Positions 13,826 to 24,582 of a stretch of 64,000 nt of DNA are shown in pieces (within the stretch, counting starts at the first letter, position 1; the number at the start of each line of letters is the position of its first letter). The stretch spans positions 2,505,606 to 2,569,605 of the forward strand of contig OZ029928.1 of assembly GCA_964023275.1 (NCBI GenBank), read 5' to 3'. This DNA is from Norana najaformis. Lineage: Eukaryota > Annelida > Clitellata > Crassiclitellata > Hormogastridae. The notes under the pieces were generated by a model. The model was not told where the DNA came from. It did no database searches and saw only the letters and a program-made list of their open reading frames with translations. The position numbers and the translations under genes were made by a program.

Positions 13826-14639
13826 ACCAGCCAAAAGAAGCAACAAAACAACTACAGAGACAATCCATGACGTGCAGCATGTTCTGTGTGAAACTACAAT
13901 CAACCCAGGGTAAAACTTAATGTTACTGGTATTAGATAGCAGCAGGATATATGAGTAAACTGAAAATGCAGTACTAGGGATAAGATAAAATGAATGGGCT
14001 TGAGCCAAGTTCCAAAACAGACCAGACCGTGGTGATGCATGAGTAAATTTAGCAGCAGTCCTATCTCCATCAGATATGGCAAGGAGGAGTAATATGAACA
14101 AAATAACGTACAAAAGCGGGCAACTTAACGCGGTAGCCATCGTAAGATACACGGAAAGGTCGTGTTTACACGTCCGTAGCGTCTCAGCTATACAAATGAG
14201 GGACGTGTTAACACGACCCTCGCGTCCAGCGTGTTAAAGACATAATGAACCGAGCACAGTAGATAATAAGGCGTGACCTAGGTAAGAAAAGAGCAGTACT
14301 TCAGTTCATGGGCGACTCATGAACATAGAAAATTAAAAGAAGGCCAGCCAATATTAGTGTGGATCTAAAAACCATAAACAATTATGAGATTGCGGTTGGA
14401 ATTTTCTACTGTGCCATCAAGTCAGAAAACACAGATCAGACGACGTCCACACACAACGACACCGAAATAGACACAAAGAATAAAAAAATAATCAAAATTT
14501 ATCTGACAAGTGAAACAGAAAGGTAGATACTAATCAGAAAATAAAAATTAAAAATCATAAACGATAATTTAGCTCATTAAAAACACAAAATGAATGCAAA
14601 AAACGCCGATAAATTTAAAAACCACATATCCGATAGACT

Positions 14640-15292
14640 GTCTCCCTGCTTAATAGTAATAGCTCTGTGCCCTTCTGTGTTTTTTGTTTGTTCGTGGTCA
14701 TCGTTGAGTGATTTGGGGGAGGGGAAATTGTTCGACCTACTGTTAAGGAATTTTGTTGTGTTTGTTACTATTTTTCCCAAAAATGGACTTTTAGTTTTTC
14801 TTGGTGGGGGGAGTGTAGAGGCTACGCCTCTGCGCCCTTTTGTGCTTTTTTGTTCGGGAACTTCCGTATTTAGTTTAATTGGCCGTGTCTGAGTGTATAT
14901 CGTGTCTCTCGTGTCTCTCATGTATCTCATGTATCTCATGTGTCTCATGTATCTCCTGTATTTAAAGGAGCCTATATATAAAGGGACTTTGTGTGTAGCG
15001 GCAGTGAGTTAGTTCGGGAAGCAGTAGCCGCTGAATTAGAGTTCGTTCGTGGCTAGCCGGAGAGTCGAGGGACAATAGTAGAAGCGATATCCATGCGGTG
15101 GTCTGGACGGACGGTTCAGCGAATTTGAGGACTTTTCGAAGGGGTTGAATATCTGCGATTGTTGTTTAAAAGAAGTTTATACGTTTGACTCTCTATGCCT
15201 GACTTTCTCTCCGAAGACCTCGGGAGGCCTACTCACAACCAGCGGACAGAAAGCCACAACCTACCAAGAGGGCACCCCAAGAGAACGTTACA
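14640..15292 (+). mobile_element. Possible solo LTR / promoter block
   Basis: A TATATAAAGG box at about 14972-14983 follows tandem TCTCATGTATC-like repeats (14900-14955). A GC-richer leader-like tract follows, ending AGAGAACGTTACA near 15292, an ACA end typical of Ty3/gypsy LTRs. The left end and target duplication were not found, so the borders are guesses. Confidence 0.3.
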
Positions 15293-16835
15293 GTATTATT
15301 TTATATCCTATTGCAATATGCTTACGTGGTGATAGGACAGAGGTTCTGAAACTGTCATGCACTGTTGTATGTTGTTGTGCATGGAGCAAATTTTAATCGT
15401 GTTAAAAATTCAGTTTACTTTTCTTAGATTAACCTGGAATGTTGCAGTAAAATAAGTACAGTAGTCACCAATAAAGTTCTACGAAATTATTAAGCGTGAT
15501 CCAAAGTTGAAACTCGATGAATGACATTAGATTAGGCTTAGCTGATAGCAGTGATAGACTGGCTATCAGCGCGACACGGAAGTTGGTGAACATAAACACT
15601 TCGCTGAACCTTGGGCAACTAAATTCAGCGTTACGATTTGTTTTGCACCTTTGGTTATTGCACCCTGTATTTCTTACTTGCCTTGAAGAAGGCGACTACT
15701 CTGCAATTAACAGCTTTTAACGCTTCTTCAGACCAACACCGCCACACAGTTTTTCCGTGTATGCTTGAAACATAATAGTCAGAAAGCATTTTGACGTTGC
15801 ATTCATGATTACTAATCACTGTTCTTGCAAATTCTAAAACTGAGTGAAGGAAATAATTGATCATCAGGTGAAAGATTCGTCATTCTTCAGATCACCAGAC
15901 ATTCAAGGAGCTTCTGTAAAGGTAGTTAAAACGCGATGCTATATAAACAGATAGTTTTATTGTTTTTAATTTTCTTACAAATTAACACCTGAAACTACTT
16001 AAAAGCTGTCATTACCGTTCAAATTGCAAACCGAACCTCTAATCTGAGATTCTGTCGGTGAAAGACATAAAGTCTGTACGATTTTCATTACTTTAATCAG
16101 GAAGTTTCTTATATCGCTGACAACAACACTTTTATAGGCAGCTGAAACCAATTGCTATCGTCATGAATAATCAAATCAGTCATAGCTGACGTTTTACTGT
16201 CCTGTCGACTGAGTACACCAGACATTCTGTCTTTAATATGCATTCTATGGTATTATCTATCTACATAGGCCGAAACCAGCTGAATCAGAGAATACATTAG
16301 ATTCTCCAGCAAATCAGCAAGTCAGACCAAATTCAGAGTGCCACGCTTAAGTGGTTCAAAATAGGCCGATTCCTTTGTTTTAGTGCTCCAAAGCAATATA
16401 GATAAAATGTTATTTATGACTTGTTGTGTACGTGCGATGCAGAGTGGACCCTTTGGGCGCCATCTGAATCATCTTGGTCGTTGAATATGCTACGCCGGTG
16501 AATAAGCCGCTCTGTCTGCCGCTACTGTTTGAGGCGCTGAGATTAGATTTACCCTACGCTATAGTACGTAAAAACTACTCAGAAAACCCAATAGATAGAG
16601 GTCTTGAGCCACAGGAGTTGCTACCTGTAAAAAATTCAAGCTACAAAGTTTAGGAATCGAAAATTAAACAGAAAAGTCAGGCAACCAAGGAGGAATTCAA
16701 CGATCGGCCAGCACAGTAACACATGGGTGCACACAGATCGACACAGTCTAGTGAGCAAGGCGAAGCTCACGAGTGTTTGTTCAACATTGGAGGGACAAAA
16801 GAAAGTTACTCTTGAAAGCGTGGGAATAACAAATT
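15293..16835. other. No supported gene
   Basis: Only short chance frames (15517-15720 both strands overlap around 15655-15720). The region may be internal remnants between the LTR-like block and the integrase scrap, but no gag or pol is visible. Confidence 0.4.
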
Positions 16836-17090
16836 GTGGTTCAATTAAAAAAATGCGGCCAAGTTGCTTTCAACTTCGCACGATATTCTTGCGAGTTTAA
16901 GAACGCAGGCAACTCTGGACCGCTTATTGCAACATATCTACTGGCCTCTGATATGACAAGCCGTGAAGACATATGTCGTACCTGTGACGTATGTCAGAGG
17001 TGTTGTAAGGGTACAAACACGTAACTTCCTCCCCTAATAAGCCTGCCAGTAACTTCAGAACCATTTCAAGGCCGGCAAGGAATATCGCAA
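16836..17090 (+). mobile_element. Ty3/gypsy integrase zinc-binding remnant
   Basis: A short frame ends DICRTCDVCQRCCKGTN, the CxxC half of the HHCC integrase finger; the YWP that normally precedes it is in a neighbouring frame (ATATCTACTGGCC at 16932-16944). LPVTSEPFQG follows, as in integrase linkers. Only this scrap survives. Confidence 0.6.
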
Positions 17091-17112
17091 GTCTTTGAAT
17101 GTATGTGATAAG

Positions 17113-17330
17113 TCCAGATGTAAATGTTAATGTACACGGTTTTACATAGACACCGTATGACCTCGACCCTGTTCATTTTAAAGTGAATATATTGTGTGAG
17201 GTCCTTCACCTCCGCTACTTGTTTGCACGGGCGTCGCGCCAATTAAGGTCTTCGTGTACGGACCATGCTAACCCGAGATTCAAACCTCTGAAATATAACC
17301 ACTATTGGTATGCGAGCCGGCATCCTCACA
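17113..17330 (+). repeat. SINE-like dispersed repeat, copy 1
   Basis: Shares an ordered series of blocks with 35191-35409 (inverted) and partly with 25170-25275: AATGTACACGGTTTT, GACCTCGACC, GTGAGGTCCTTCACC(T/G)CCGCT, CCATTAAGGT-like, CCGAGATTCAAA and ATTGGTA(T)GC. The gagattcaaacctc block resembles a tRNA B box. Roughly 220 bp. Confidence 0.55.
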
Positions 17331-19839
17331 CACACAGAGGCGCCCTGGCGCAAGCTTTAATCTATGAGCTAACCAGGTCAGCTATAGGCCTAAAATTTAT
17401 CTTAACGGTCATTGATATGGCTATATAATATCTTTTGGCATTTCCATTACGGACTCACATTTAAAATGTTCTTATTTCGATCTTTTTAATATTTGGTTTC
17501 CGAATGAAATTTTGTCGGATTTTGAATCGGATTTTATGTCTGATTTAACGCATTCTTTCTGAACGATGACACTTTGTTGAATTGCACACTAGTTCTTACC
17601 ACATGCAAACAATTGGGTGTAGTGAAAACTTTCATCGAACCCTGAAGATAAATTAAATTAAATCAAGGATTTTCCGGGCGATTGGGACTAGCATTTGACT
17701 TCGGTACTTTTTATTTACAGGGAAGTCCCTGTCCATGGACTTGGCTTCACCGCATTTGATCACTTACTTAGTTGAAATACAAAACATCCGTTACATTTAA
17801 TTAAGTAATTCTGGTTAAATGATGACTTCTTGCATGACTTGTATCAAACAGAATTTTAATTGATTTTCTCTGGATGTGCGTGAATGAGGTTCAGTAAATT
17901 TGGCGAAGGAAAGTCATGGGGTTATTTAGGGTATCAATTTCGCCTATAACGTGTTACCTGTGAGTGTGAACTACAAACTTAACGTGCTTGTAGATAAGGG
18001 TGTTAATTTTATTTAAAAGTTGGATTCAGGTAACACTTAGTCTGAAAATGTATTTTTGCAAATACCGAAATTGATTTTTAGTCCTCGTATTGGTTTGAAG
18101 CGACTATCGATATATACCTTCGGTATTATAAAAACGGCGCTATAGAAATAATTTATTTAAACTAGATTCACTGAGGAGGCAGACGGATCAAGCCCACAAA
18201 AGGATGTCATTGCAATCTTTCTTATGACTTGCTGCATACTACCACCAATATTTACCAAATTATTTTGAAAGTATGTTGGTCTTACAAAAGAGGGTCAAAC
18301 ATTCCTTTGCTTCAAATGAAACTTCCAAAAGCTTAATCAGCCTAATCTGGCTGAAGTTTGGTATCACACTCAATTTTGCATCCGCCTCACGCCATTTGTA
18401 TGGCTTTTTGACTCGTCGCCGTTTTGTGTTAAAGCTTGTTATTTTCAGGTAATCATCGATATCGAGCATCCCGTGTGCTATCTCAGTCGGAAACTGAAGG
18501 TCCGCGAAACTCTATCCGACATTCGTGAAGGATGAATTGGCTTTTGTCATCGGTGTAAGCGCTTTCAGCGTTTGCTTCACTCTACATTTGTCATGGTGTA
18601 CACAGACTACAGTCCCCTGTAATTCCGGCCTTGTCGTCGAGGGCGTAACTGCGGTGGCCGGGCTGCCAGAAATTGTAGGCGTCGCCTGATCCTGTACAGC
18701 AATACAGCTAAGCCAAGTGCCAAGCTAAATGCACTTTCACTCAAAAGCCTACACTCAAGAAAGGCAACACAGCTGTCAACTGGTACATCAAATGATTTAA
18801 ACACAAAGACTGTGCACTCGAGAGACCGGCAAGCTTAACAAACCGTAAGGTTTTTGTAAGGAGTGTTGAAAGCATGTGGAAATCCACACAATAGAGATAT
18901 GTCATACACCTGCCAGAGTTCTATGGCGCAAGGACAAATCGTGCAATGAGATTACAAAGCTCAATGATGGCGATGCCGTAAGCATATTTCAAGAATTGTT
19001 CCATATGTTGTCCATACTATAACTTTAACAGCGTTAAATGCCATGACAGATATTTCATCAAATGTAAGATCTTAGTGCACAGCGTTTTCAACCTATCTAT
19101 TACCTTTTCTGCAGTGAACAATTCAGTTCATTTTCTTAGCTGAGTGGCACTAAGACAGTGGAAGGTAACTATCGCAGCTGTCTTATACTATTATATGTTT
19201 CTACCGTGTACAATCCTTTAGAATTCATACAATCAGAGAAAGGTAAAGAATTGTTAGTACATATTTGATGCGTATATCAACGCCAAAGGAAACCTGCACT
19301 GTCGCGTGATTAAATGTAAGAGTTATTATGTGTCACATGTCGGTTGTTTAGCTGTCTGTGTGAATAAGTGTCGGTGATGGCGTGTCGCGTGATGAAATGT
19401 CGCGTGATTAACCTCGCCAGTTACAGGTGCGCCAGTCACATGTAATTGTTTCGGTGATTCAGACTCAGCATGGAGGAAGTGACTCACTGACACAACAGAC
19501 TACTTTTCAGCCAGATATTGTCCCACGACCTAAAAATCTAGATCCAAATTTTACAAGTCACTGTGATGTCACAAAACATTTTGAACTTTTCATAATTGAC
19601 AGCAAGTGGATTGGCACGAAAAGCATGAACAATCTGAGAGATGTGTGAGTGAAGTCAAGCAATCAAAGGACCATTATGCATCACAGTTGGTGAATTTCAT
19701 CCTGAACGGGCTGCGAAGGCCACCAGCAAAACTGTGTTGTATGCAGAAAGAAGGACAAGAAATATCGGAATTCGCATCCCTGGACGCCAGCGAAAGACGT
19801 TACATTCAAGAAGTCAAATGTGAATTCTGTAATGCTTAC
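17331..19839. other. No supported gene
   Basis: A minus frame at 18260-18469 (KRRRVKKPYKWREADAKL) is charged and exon-like but has no family I know. 18607-18804 and 19427-19648 are unremarkable. Confidence 0.4.
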
Positions 19840-19980
19840 CTGTGTATAAGGCAAGGAGTGGCAGTGGTGTTGATGATGGTAGTGATCAAAGTAGTGATGG
19901 TGGTGGTAGTGGTAGTGGGATGGATGGCGGTGGTGTTGGTGGTGGTAGTAGTAGTGATTGTAGTGATGCACTTCGGAATG
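19840..19980. repeat. (GTG/GTA)n-like low-complexity tract
   Basis: Imperfect trinucleotide run (GGTGGTGGTAGTGGTAGTGG-like). It yields Val-rich, Gly/Ser-rich and (antisense) His/Tyr-rich frames, none believable as a gene. Confidence 0.85.
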
Positions 19981-20244
19981 GTTGCGGTGGTAGACATGGA
20001 ATGACAACACTTAGTCGCATATCTGGTTAGTTTTTCATTACGTGAAGAAGGTCACTGTCAACGTTGGCACTGAAGCTGTTTAGACTACCTAGGAAACTAT
20101 GGAAACAATAAGACGGCCCCTTTCATTAGATCTCATTACGAAAATGCGCAATATTAAGTCTGTTGATACATACACTCGTGCCGAGAAAATTAAAGCAGTG
20201 GTTATTGAAAAAAAGAGACGCCAGTTAACATCAGCCAATAAGGG

Positions 20245-20530
20245 GAACCTATTGAATAGGTAGATCAATTCGTCTATCTCGGAAGTCTCATACTCGAAGA
20301 TTGAGATAGTGAGAAAGTTATCCAAAGGAGAATTGGTGTCATATTGCAAGCTTTTGGAAGAATGACCAAGATATGGAGAAACAGGGAAATAACAAAGAAA
20401 AGAAAAGCAAGAATATATGGGACGATGATACAACCAATTTTTTTCTACATGGATCAGAATGCTGGACAGCGAGGAAGCGAAATGAAAAAGAATCATGCAG
20501 CCTTGATTTATCTCAGAACAACGTGACAGT
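20245..20530 (+). mobile_element. RTE-type reverse transcriptase fragment
   Basis: The frames give VDQFVYLGSL(I) at about 20262-20293, then VIQRRIGVILQAFGRMTKIW, RNREITKKRKARIYGTMIQP with a degraded YGSECWT-like end (DQNAGQ). This is the standard RTE C-terminal order. Broken by at least one frameshift. Confidence 0.65.
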
Positions 20531-21429
20531 GGATTTGTTATTGTTTCGGTAATTAGGATTGGTCATTTGTGCATATGCATATGAAGCACCACTTGTGGCT
20601 GCAAGTGTGTAGAGTCTGTTTAACGACGCTGTCGGCCTAATCCTTAATCCAGTCTTGGGGCTGGCACCAGCAGTAGCGGAGTTGTGGTAGCAAGACCGTG
20701 TATAATCTATTTATACGAGACCGGGTAATTGTCTATGCTCTAAAGTGCAGCATTTATTAAATCAAAATCAAATTTTGAAACGCACAAATAGAAACTTATA
20801 TATGGACCAATTAATTAAGCTATATTGATTTTCTCCTACTTATCTCCAGACAGCTCCCACAGATCCTCTTGAAAATGTCACCGTAGTAAACAGATAATTT
20901 CACAGAATAAGTTCCACATGAAGTTCTCTTCCTGTGTTCTCTTCTTCTTCATATCTCATTCCTTTGCAATTTTAACCCACTCCTGATAGTTTGTGGTGGC
21001 CATAATATATGTTTATAACTCGCAAAATTTTGTCAAATAAAAGTACGAAATTGGTCCAATATACATTTCTCATGTAACTAGTTGTTAATCTGTTTCACAG
21101 CTGTGACACACACCTCTTATACACCATATAAACTTCTTGGTTACGTATAGACAAGAACTATGACGTCATTAATTTATCGACATAAAACGTGGTTGTGTAA
21201 CTTGCGCTCTACACGGTAAGTTTTCAAATCTACCATTAACAAACAAATTACAGTTAATCTTTCGAAATCAGTCCTTTTTTCATAAATCTGCCGAAAGATT
21301 TTTGCCTTTCAGTAGAATGTAGTACTAATTATAAATGGAAAGTTTTATAACTCTCGGACGGGCTCCAATACCGTAACGTTTGCCTGTCTGCCGTCAATGG
21401 GACATGAGTGATCGTAATCATAATCCTAA

Positions 21430-22110
21430 GCTTGAGATTTCTAAAGCGCTCAACGAAAGCAAATTGGTGGGAACCAGTTTATACACCGGCGCTTGTTTAA
21501 CAAAAATTCGATAGACATGAAGGGTTCGGTCCAACAATCAGGCAGTAAGTGAGTCGGACTGCTATGGTGGATGGTGTTTAAAATTGTAGCGGAGACAGAC
21601 AGACAGACAGACAGGCAGACAGGCAGACAGAGGAGAGAGACAAGGAGAGAGCAAGAATCAGGATACGATTGGTGAAAGAGGAGTGTCTTCATTTTTGAGT
21701 GACAAACTTGCGCAGAGATTGCAAGGGTGAAATGCTTGCGATTTCATATGATGAGTCTGATGATTGTTGTCATTTTCCGGAGTTTATTCCAGAGGGGTGG
21801 GGTAGCTGTGGCTAAGGAGTGACTTCCATTTTTACGGATGAGGCGAAAGGAGGGTGGGGAAGTGTTAGAACAGCAGAAGATCGGGTTGAAGGTTGGATTG
21901 TAAATGACTGACGAAGATAGAATGGTTGGGAGGATTGAAGTGTATTATAGGTAAGCGAAAGGACTTCATATTTTGTGCGTTCAGGTATTTTAACCAGTGA
22001 AGTGATTTGAGAACAGGAATGATATGAGGGTGTTAGGGGGTTTATGAAATCACAAGCGAGAGCATTTTGAATAGCTTGAACAAAAGCTGCGTCAGGGAGA
22101 CCAACTTATA
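21430..22110 (-). mobile_element. L2-type LINE, RT C-terminus and 3' tail
   Basis: Minus strand: HIIPVLKSLHWL near 22000, TKYEVLSLTYNTLQSSQPFY, then SLATATPPLWNKLRKMTTII near 21780-21830, and KTLLFHQSY at 21690. The 3' tail carries a (GACA)n-type run at 21595-21630 and a conserved end (GCGCTTTAGAAATCTC) that recurs at 43985-44190 and 60050-60230. Confidence 0.7.
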
Positions 22111-22510
22111 CCGGCACTGTATCAAAATGAAGTCCGCGGTGATGGTAGTCATGAGCTGATGCAGAAGGAGAAGGAAGTTAGAGTAGCACGAAGAGTCCAG
22201 TTTTTAAGTCTTGAGTGAAAAGCTGCAGGAAAGAGGGCGAGCAAAGGAGTGCTCTTTGTGACAGACGAGCAAGTTGGATGTGCGAACTGGCGGAGGTCTT
22301 TTCGGAGTTCTTTCAAAAGGATGATGTTCCATAGATTCTTTAACCCATGGATCCTGACCGGGTACAGAAGACCACCAAACCTTATTTGAAGACCACCAGA
22401 CTTTATTTGACAACTAAACTCCGGAACAATGACAACAATCATCAGACTCATCATATGAAATCACAAACATTTCACCCTTCCAATCTCTGCGCGAGTTTGC
22501 CACTTAAAAC
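21695..22510. repeat. Inverted repeat of a LINE segment
   Basis: The minus strand of about 21695-21785 and the plus strand of about 22415-22510 share CTCCGGAA(A/C)AATGACAACAATCATCAG-type sequence through to GCGC(A/G)AGTTTG with few differences. The arms are about 90 bp with about 640 bp between them. The right arm may be a 5'-inverted piece of the same LINE insertion. Confidence 0.65.
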
Positions 22511-22519
22511 TTAACCATT

Positions 22520-23205
22520 TTCTATGATTAAACTATCTGACGGCTTACACTAAGCTGTACTACCGTGGTACCCTGAGCTGATCCTGCCTAAACTTGGAAC
22601 GCCACTCCCAAGCCCGTATCGACGCCACTGATAATGGGAAAACCCTGAAGTAGGTGACTTCATTGCAGACCGATATAGAAATTGCATGTTTAACAAACTA
22701 TTAATAATCAGAGGGCCATGCAATCGTATATAGTCTGATAAGCCTAATGAGCACCTGAAAATTAGTTTATTATCATTTAATTACGTAATACTGTATTGTA
22801 AAGCACTGCATTGCACCATTAAGAAACAGCGTTGCGAGAAGCTGACACCAACTCAAATGACGATGTCCAGACAACCCCCTTGATAGGTTAGTTTAGAATC
22901 GTATGACATGCATTTAGGAAATTACGTGAACTGTTGAAAGCTAGGCAGTAGCTATGACGCATAGGCATCAACCATTTTTAGAATATCACTGGAATTTCCG
23001 AAAGGAAGGATGCTGATTTTACATTGCATTGTATTGAGCAAGAATAAATTAGCGAACATTGTCGAACATTTATGGAAAAGGTAAGACACGAATACATACA
23101 TACGCCGATACGTAAATAAGCAGGTACATACATACCTACTTACATATATGTATGCATACATAAATGAATATATACATAAGTGCATGAATAGCTTAAATCA
23201 GCCTC
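22520..23205. other. No supported gene
   Basis: Contains a (CATA)n-rich tract at about 23090-23190 that produces a spurious Tyr-rich minus frame. Confidence 0.5.
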
Positions 23206-23465
23206 CGATTCTTTGGCCATGTCGCGCGAGCTCCACCGGATGAGGACCATAGAAGAGCTTTACAGGCAGCAATGAATAAATCCCCAGGGATTGGAAGAGA
23301 CCCCTTGGCAGACCAAGAACTACGTGGACTAAACCAGTAAAAAGATTCTCAAATGTTGTGGTTTTGGGCTGAGTACTGCATGGAGTAAGGCCATGACATG
23401 AAGGCGTGACGTCGCATCATCAATACGGCTACGTTCACCTAGGGTACCTCCCCCGAGAAGGTACA
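23206..23465 (+). mobile_element. RTE-type LINE 3' end
   Basis: The frame RLRFFGHVARAPPDEDHRRA followed by LADQELRGL and RRIINTATFT is the usual C-terminal tail of RTE-like endonuclease-reverse transcriptases. Stops break it. Confidence 0.65.
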
Positions 23466-24491
23466 TAGATTACCAATGATTTTGTGAGCCGTTTTAAATG
23501 GCAAGGTTTAACTTAGTCTTGTTCTTGCATGTGTGCAAGAATGTTTCAAGTTGTATAGTACTTTGTCATAGCTAAAACTGATTAGCAGAAAATTTGCGAC
23601 AATTCGAAATTAAAAATTATTACAGCTATTTTCCACCCCACAACTGTTTCGACATCTACTTGGAAAAAATATATATAAAGGTTCTCTGTCACGATCATGT
23701 CAGTGATTATATAGGCCTATGCAATTATTGTTATAAATATCGGGGATTTCTGGCCGATTACTTTAAGATCCGCTTTCAATTTTGAAACGTGTAGTTATAA
23801 GCTCGAGTTATAAGCTCATAAAAATGTTTATTTACCTCAGGTCAAAAAGTGCTTAATGAAGCAATCACGACTGTGTGAATAGCTTCTCAGGCCTATAGGT
23901 TTGTTACTCTTGCTTGTTCGCTGTATCAGTTAATTGCTTGTACCAAGTAATCTGTTTGGTAGTGAGGATGCCGATAGCTGGAGAGGCGATATAAAGTGTC
24001 TTGCGAAGCACGTATTGCCTTTTACAACAACGTTCCCCTTGATTAATAAATTTTGTCGACTAGCTTTCATTTCGAATCAGCAATGACCGTTTGAAATGTA
24101 CGAAAAGAATTTAGAGCAAATAAATAATTAATTGTAGCTTGACTACGGCCGTACGTTGCCTATAATCACGGTCGATAGCTTATAGACTAGTGCTGACTGC
24201 TTATGAGAAATATTAAATGCATTATATGATACAAGCGTTATTATGCATATATGAATGTTTGGCAGACAAAGGGTGGTATCACGTAACTATGCTGATGTAA
24301 CCATAAAGGAATTAACACTGCTAACAGGAAAAAAGCAGATGAGGAATTTATAGAGCTACTTTCTTGTTATTTGCGAAGTAAATGAATTGCACAAACATTA
24401 CAAGACACGGTCAGCACAAGAAACGCATCGGGCAAGTATCTCGTTTTCTGTTCTTTTACAGAAGGATCATTTCAGAGAATTGCGACCGAAT
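23466..24491. other. Upstream region of the CARD gene
   Basis: AT-rich. No clear TATA/initiator pair that I can defend; the promoter is expected here or further 5'. Confidence 0.3.
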
Positions 24492-24582
24492 ATGTCAGAA
24501 GAAAAGAAGATAACAGAATCGCCCGCGTTCGTCATTGCATCTACCGAGGTAAAGCGATCTTTTACATGCTCAAATACTCAAG
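24492..24582 (+). CDS. Candidate first coding exon (N-terminal 30 residues)
   Basis: An ATG at 24492 opens 30 codons plus one base, ending in AAG|gtaagg, a strong donor. The peptide is polar and starts MSEEKKITESP. No domain is recognisable. The single trailing G joins the two leading bases of the next exon to make a Val codon, so phase supports the join. The frame stays open upstream to at least 24387, so the true start or an earlier exon could lie further 5'. It could also be untranslated leader. Confidence 0.4.

Larger units (their letters stand above)
10925..14152 (-). mobile_element. Nearly full-length CR1/L2-type LINE with a 2A-like motif, inactive
   Basis: Minus strand, 5' end at higher coordinates. 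A 200-codon frame (14152-13550) has a hydrophobic start, a second hydrophobic run and the 2A-like GDVEINPGP, then the endonuclease start (NICSLRNKAAN, LALTETWLHPS). The endonuclease continues after a frameshift (VNIYRPQS near 13450, HTLDVFITRSDSN at about 13215-13255). Next come a linker (13033-12647), the RT start (LSNFRPISTLNFVSKILERV, LLDFSAAFDTVDQS) and [10 protein letters not shown] near 12006. The thumb regions are at 11782-11156 and a 3' UTR is followed by (ATT)n at 10925-11040. Stops, frameshifts and an RT deletion make it non-functional. It is probably the master-type relative of fragments at 26.1, 34.8, 43.2 and 59.0 kb. Confidence 0.85.

Noticed and set aside
14577..14948. 123-codon minus frame with MRYMRYMRDTRD
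   Set aside because: Reads the TCTCATGTATC tandem repeats and the LTR-like block backwards; no domain.
19606..20030. Three overlapping Val-, Gly/Ser- and His-rich frames
   Set aside because: Produced by the GTG/GTA repeat in different frames.
22952..23185. Tyr/Cys-rich minus frame
   Set aside because: Comes from the CATACATA tract and lacks any family signal.
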